A stretch of DNA of 46,567 nucleotides. It comes from an uncultured Clostridia bacterium. Lineage in GTDB: Bacteria; Bacillota; Clostridia; Lachnospirales; Lachnospiraceae. Of the stretch, positions 43,530 through 46,567 are shown in pieces. Numbering within the stretch: position 1 is the stretch's first letter; every line of letters starts with the position of its first letter. The DNA lies in assembly GCA_937896665.1 (NCBI GenBank), contig CALBNS010000122.1, positions 1 to 46,567 of the forward strand, read 5' to 3'. Made by a program: the position numbers and the translations under genes. The notes beneath the pieces were generated by a model that was not told the origin of the DNA, searched no databases, and saw only the letters and a list, made by a program, of their open reading frames with translations.

Positions 43530-43585
43530 TTTGACACCAAAACTAACGGGAAGCCAGTAAAATCAAGGTTTCCCGTATTTTGTCT
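43530..43585 (+). ncRNA. Predicted short RNA or terminated leader
   Basis: The transcript from the perfect promoter runs almost at once into a 10-bp stem (43546-43555 with 43567-43576, one G-U pair) with an 11-base loop, followed by ATTTTGTCTG. This could give a stable RNA of roughly 55 bases, or act as an attenuator for the secreted-protein operon 400 bases downstream. It matches no RNA family that I recognise. Confidence 0.4.
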
Positions 43586-43629
43586 GCATGTGGTATATTC
43601 GTCTGATTTAGACTTAAGAAAATTTTTTT

Positions 43630-43651
43630 CAGTATTTCAGTATTTCAGTAA
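43630..43651. repeat. Short tandem repeat, CAGTATTT
   Basis: The 8-base unit CAGTATTT occurs twice in tandem, followed by a partial third copy (CAGTA), next to a T-rich run. It lies at the end of the frameshifted fragment and could mark a junction. Confidence 0.6.
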
Positions 43652-43871
43652 TCTGCGCATCTGTTCCTGCGTACGGTATTTGTGTTTCAGTTCCAGACTA
43701 AATAGCCGATGTTTTTAAGATTATCTTCGTTGATGTCCATTTCAGCATCAAGGTCAATGGGAACAGAAGTCATCCTGGCAGCTTTCTTTTCAAGAGTACG
43801 TTCTTCAGCAACCTTTTTGAAATGGGAAACGTTAAAGTGTGGTGATTCTCCACCAAAGTAATGTACCAAAA
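43637..43871 (-). pseudogene. Frameshifted C-terminal fragment of an unidentified protein
   Basis: On the minus strand the frame reads VHYFGGESPHFNVSHFKKVAEE, then ARMTSVPIDLDAEMDINEDN, and closes after GYLVWN. If one T is added near 43713, the frame goes on as YFSLELKHKYRTQEQMRRL to a stop at 43637-43639. The composition is protein-like. I do not recognise the family; a mobile-element protein is possible given the setting. No start or ribosome site is visible. Confidence 0.45.
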
Positions 43872-43985
43872 ATGACAAGAATATGTCGTTTCGCACCAAA
43901 ATGATTGTAAATAAAGGAAGAATATGGATAATAAAGATAATCATTGTATTCATAAAAGACTATTTTTTAAAAGTAGAAGAATATT

Positions 43986-44405
43986 ATGAAGAAAAAAGCA
44001 TTAGCATTGATAATGGCACTCGCTATTGGAAGTATAGGTGTAGAAGCACAAGCAGCAGGAAATGTTGCAGATACTAATTTACCAACTCAAACAATTGGTT
44101 TCGCGTTTAGCACAGCGGCAAGAACAGCATTGAGAGCTAAACAAGATACGACATCACATTACATAAAAAATACATCAGGATTCAACTTGTGGGTTCGTTC
44201 CTTAAGTTCTACAGATGTGAATTGTACAACTAATAATAGAGCAATCGTACAAACTGGTGAGTGGTTCATTTGGAATAGTGTTAAGGAAGATGGATATAGT
44301 TGGTGCAAACTAGACATAACAACTGCGACTTCAGGAACAAAAGGGATCCTGAGAGGAGTGTGGAGTCCAGATAGCGTAGGTAGTTATCCAGTAGCAAATA
44401 AATAA
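43986..44405 (+). CDS. Small secreted protein, DUF2712-like (candidate bacteriocin or exported peptide)
   Basis: This 139-residue protein has a clear signal peptide (MKKKALALIMALAIGSIGVEAQA, cut after Ala23), leaving a mature protein of about 116 residues rich in Ser, Thr, Asn and Trp. It has two cysteines (Cys80 and Cys107), enough for one disulfide. The strand pattern and the near-terminal GVWSPDSVGSYP resemble the DUF2712 family, often next to bacteriocin-type membrane genes. This is judged from memory and moderate. It heads a four-gene run with a lipoprotein and two permeases. A stable hairpin follows it. Confidence 0.65.
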   Translation: MKKKALALIMALAIGSIGVEAQAAGNVADTNLPTQTIGFAFSTAARTALRAKQDTTSHYIKNTSGFNLWVRSLSSTDVNCTTNNRAIVQTGEWFIWNSVKEDGYSWCKLDITTATSGTKGILRGVWSPDSVGSYPVANK

Positions 44406-44411
44406 GATATT

Positions 44412-44444
44412 AAAGAGAAGAACGGTGTCCCTGTTCTTCTCTTT
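44412..44444 (+). terminator. Hairpin after the secreted-protein gene
   Basis: A perfect 12-bp stem (44412-44423 with 44433-44444) with a 9-base loop. The T-tract is short, so it should act as a partial terminator or 3' stabiliser, giving more of the secreted protein than of the membrane proteins downstream. Confidence 0.65.
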
Positions 44445-44472
44445 ATCATACTAAGAATGGAGAGAAATTATC

Positions 44473-45153
44473 ATGATACTCAAAAAAATTAATCATGTAA
44501 CCAGAGGTTTATGCTGTGTAGTTGGACTCTTGGCGATTACAGGTTGTTCTAATATAGGTGAGAACATGGGGAAAGGTAGTGATGATGTAGTCGAGAAAAT
44601 ATATACTCTCAAAGAAGAGAGTGTATATGAAATTGGAGATACGATTGATAAAATTGTCCCAATTCCTGAAAATGAAAAGAATGTTTCGCTTCGTTATACA
44701 GTCAATAGTGTACGAATGTATTCCAATCCAACAGAGGCAGGGATTCATGAGGGAGAAATAGGAATGGTTGAGTATGAAAAATATGCTTTGCAAGGAATTG
44801 AAGTGAAAAGTGAGGATGTGATGCATAGTCCTGTGATTTTAATCGATATGACTATCACAAATATCAATGAAGATGCTCCATCGATATCTACTTTTGCCCT
44901 TGTTGAAAAGAACGCAAATGGGGAAATCGAAGCAATAGGTTTGCCATGCTATTACTCACTAGGGGAAGAAATTGGCTCTTCAAAATATTTTCACTTCAAT
45001 TTACTTCCAGGACAAAGTACAGATGTACAGGTGGGATGGCATATAAATCCAGATATTTTTGATTTGGAATCCGTATACTTGACAGATAATCTCTATAGTA
45101 ATGAAGAATTCACTGCTTATGTTGATTTGGAATTAACAGGAGGTGTGCAATAA
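44473..45153 (+). CDS. Lipoprotein of unknown function
   Basis: This 226-residue protein has a lipoprotein signal (lipobox ITGC, lipidation at Cys25). The mature part is beta-rich (LRYTVNSVRMYSNP, VILIDMTITNINEDAPSISTFALVEKN, LPGQSTDVQVGWHI), like the immunoglobulin-like DUF4352 or DUF5027-type lipoproteins. The family name is a guess; the fold type is more secure. It follows the secreted protein after a hairpin, and its stop directly touches the start of the next permease. It may bind or protect against the secreted protein, which is inference. Confidence 0.72.
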   Translation: MILKKINHVTRGLCCVVGLLAITGCSNIGENMGKGSDDVVEKIYTLKEESVYEIGDTIDKIVPIPENEKNVSLRYTVNSVRMYSNPTEAGIHEGEIGMVEYEKYALQGIEVKSEDVMHSPVILIDMTITNINEDAPSISTFALVEKNANGEIEAIGLPCYYSLGEEIGSSKYFHFNLLPGQSTDVQVGWHINPDIFDLESVYLTDNLYSNEEFTAYVDLELTGGVQ

Positions 45154-46023
45154 ATGCAGTCAATGCTGAAGTTAGAAGTAAAGAAAGCTTTTAAAAATAA
45201 GTTCTTTTGGATAGCTATTACCATAGGATGTCTTATTACCTTATTGAGTTTTATACCAAATGTATCTAACTATTATCAAGATGTTGAAAAAGCGAAGCAA
45301 TACCTAATAAATTCAAAAGATATATCAGAACCATATACGTATGTTAGGACGTTATTTAACAAGTGGATAGGTGGAGAACCATTCTCAATCGGGACAGCTA
45401 TCTATTTTTTTGTGTTTCCTTTATTAGTAGCACTTCCTTACGGATGGTCTTATAGTGAAGAAAAACAAAACGGATATCGGAGGATGATGATCAGTAGAGT
45501 TGGAAAGAAAGAGTACTATATTGGAAAATATGTGGCTGTCTTTCTATCAGGAGGTATAGCGATGATTCTACCATTATTGGTTAATCTATGGATGATTGCT
45601 ATGTGTATTCCAGTAGTCTTACCAGATGTGACAGCAAGTATGTTTTATGGTGTTTTTGGTAGTTCGTTTTTATCAGAAGTCTTTTATACAGCTCCACATA
45701 TTTACATATTAGCATATTTACTAATTGATTTTATTTATGGTGGTCTATTGGCTTGTATAAGTTTTTCAATATCGGCAATTATCAAACAGAAATGGGTAGC
45801 AGTTATTGTACCGTTTATAGTTTTGTTGTCTGTGCATACAATAACCAGATTCATTTATAGTGATGCGACTATTATATACCGTGAAATTTCGCCATTATAT
45901 TTCTTGAGAGGAGTAGATGCCCGCTATTCTAGTACTGGAACGGTAATTTTCTTGTTTGGATTAATTTTGCTTGTAGTTAGTATCATAGGGGTTGTAAAGG
46001 AGTATCAGAGTGAAATTTATTAG
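45154..46023 (+). CDS. ABC-2-like membrane permease
   Basis: This 289-residue protein has about six hydrophobic helices (17-35, 85-105, 123-150, 185-210, 218-238 and 257-277). A large extracytoplasmic loop between the first two resembles permeases of the ABC-2/BcrB-like type. GWSYSEEKQNGYRRMMISR matches the region that contacts an ATPase in this class. No ATPase is seen in the window; it may lie just beyond the right edge. AGGAGG precedes ATG 45154, which directly follows the upstream stop. It overlaps the next gene by 14 bases. Confidence 0.75.
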   Translation: MQSMLKLEVKKAFKNKFFWIAITIGCLITLLSFIPNVSNYYQDVEKAKQYLINSKDISEPYTYVRTLFNKWIGGEPFSIGTAIYFFVFPLLVALPYGWSYSEEKQNGYRRMMISRVGKKEYYIGKYVAVFLSGGIAMILPLLVNLWMIAMCIPVVLPDVTASMFYGVFGSSFLSEVFYTAPHIYILAYLLIDFIYGGLLACISFSISAIIKQKWVAVIVPFIVLLSVHTITRFIYSDATIIYREISPLYFLRGVDARYSSTGTVIFLFGLILLVVSIIGVVKEYQSEIY

Positions 46024-46534
46024 ATTGGTTTGGCTTGACATTAAAAATGGTTATGTAAAACAACCATTATTTTACATATTTCCTCTCTTCATTGTGGGAA
46101 TGGGATTTGCAGATAGTTATAGACAAGTGTCGGTATGGGAAACAAAATCTGCATTAGGAGACTATTGGCTCTATTTATATGGTGGTATGAAAGAATATGT
46201 ACCAACATTAGGAAATCCGTTTCAATTTCCAGCAATTTGGATAATGGTATTTTTAATGAGTTCTTTTTTGGTAATGAGTTATCCGATGAGAGACTTACAG
46301 AGTACAGGTACACAAATGCTGGTACATGCACAAGGGCGTTCAAAGTGGTGGATATCAAAGTGCTTTTGGAATCTATTTTCGACATTTTCGTATCATATAA
46401 CCGTTTTGTTACTAATTGTTTTGTTATGTATTTTTGTAGATGTACCTATTACATGGGAAATACATCAGAAAACGATTATTTCTATGTTTTCATTGGGAAT
46501 AGAAGATTTTCAAGGAGCTTCCTGTATACTTTAA
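46010..46534 (+). CDS. Second membrane permease, apparently truncated
   Basis: A GTG start (46010) with AAAGGAG lies inside the end of the previous permease. The 174 residues hold about three helices (20-34, 74-90, 125-147) and are related in style to the preceding protein (short N-terminal DIKNG segment, then QGRSKWW before the third helix). A normal partner would have about six helices. The last residues (GIEDFQGASCIL) do not look like part of the fold, which suggests a truncation or frameshift near 46495-46505. The window ends 33 bases later, so what follows cannot be judged. Confidence 0.6.
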   Translation: MKFIRLVWLDIKNGYVKQPLFYIFPLFIVGMGFADSYRQVSVWETKSALGDYWLYLYGGMKEYVPTLGNPFQFPAIWIMVFLMSSFLVMSYPMRDLQSTGTQMLVHAQGRSKWWISKCFWNLFSTFSYHITVLLLIVLLCIFVDVPITWEIHQKTIISMFSLGIEDFQGASCIL

Positions 46535-46567
46535 AGAGTAAAAGGAATTGACCAAAAAGAATACCTC

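Noticed and set aside
43630..43651. CRISPR-like short repeats
   Set aside because: The units are only 8 bases in tandem without spacers; no CRISPR array or cas gene is in the window.

Overview
The window is low-GC Gram-positive chromosome. The best fit is an anaerobic Lachnospiraceae-type Clostridia (Bacillota). Evidence: PTS sugar uptake with HPr kinase, DapA/DapB plus Hom/LysC, a programmed-frameshift prfB next to secA, the tig-clpP-clpX-lon-engB block, a YtvI-like AI-2E protein, strong AGGAGG ribosome sites and TTGACA/TATAAT promoters. Species cannot be fixed from sequence alone.

Positions 1-5.4 kb: the tail of an unknown gene, tRNA-Trp, then a sugar PTS cluster (EIIA, EIIBC of NagE/glucose type, a CBM9-like protein, CutC). 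It ends in an elaborate bidirectional terminator shared with a convergent DUF1846 gene.

Positions 5.6-20.4 kb: conserved housekeeping genes. These are ftsH, uvrC, hprK and a ROK glucokinase; convergent with them a class A PBP; then a YigZ/IMPACT protein; hpf and typA on the minus strand; an SSB-like two-OB protein; dapA-dapB; and an Asn-rich lipoprotein.

Positions 20.4-37.1 kb: a eukaryote-type hisA standing alone, then secA, prfB, hom, a wrecked apgM/ThrB-like gene and lysC (with a likely internal second start). A CYTH protein, a DJ-1 protein and an exported unknown follow. The proteostasis block tig-clpP-clpX-lon-engB comes next, and then a permease-like protein. Here transport (SecA), folding (trigger factor), degradation (FtsH, ClpXP, Lon) and ribosome care (HPF, TypA, EngB, RF2) sit close together.

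Positions 37.1-46.6 kb: an accessory junkyard with many broken genes. In order: a truncated HPrK-like kinase; an intact MerR-ABC exporter module with its own promoter and terminator; a truncated and frameshifted polysaccharide ABC permease; an Sfp-type phosphopantetheinyl transferase; a decayed transposase; an AAA/DUF4143 ATPase with its core deleted; a PIN gene cut off by structured noncoding sequence; a predicted short RNA; and finally an apparently intact operon start. That last operon encodes a small secreted protein (DUF2712-like), a lipoprotein and two membrane permeases. It is the best candidate here for an undercharacterised system, resembling a secreted peptide or bacteriocin with its transport and immunity genes. 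The second permease looks truncated near the window edge.
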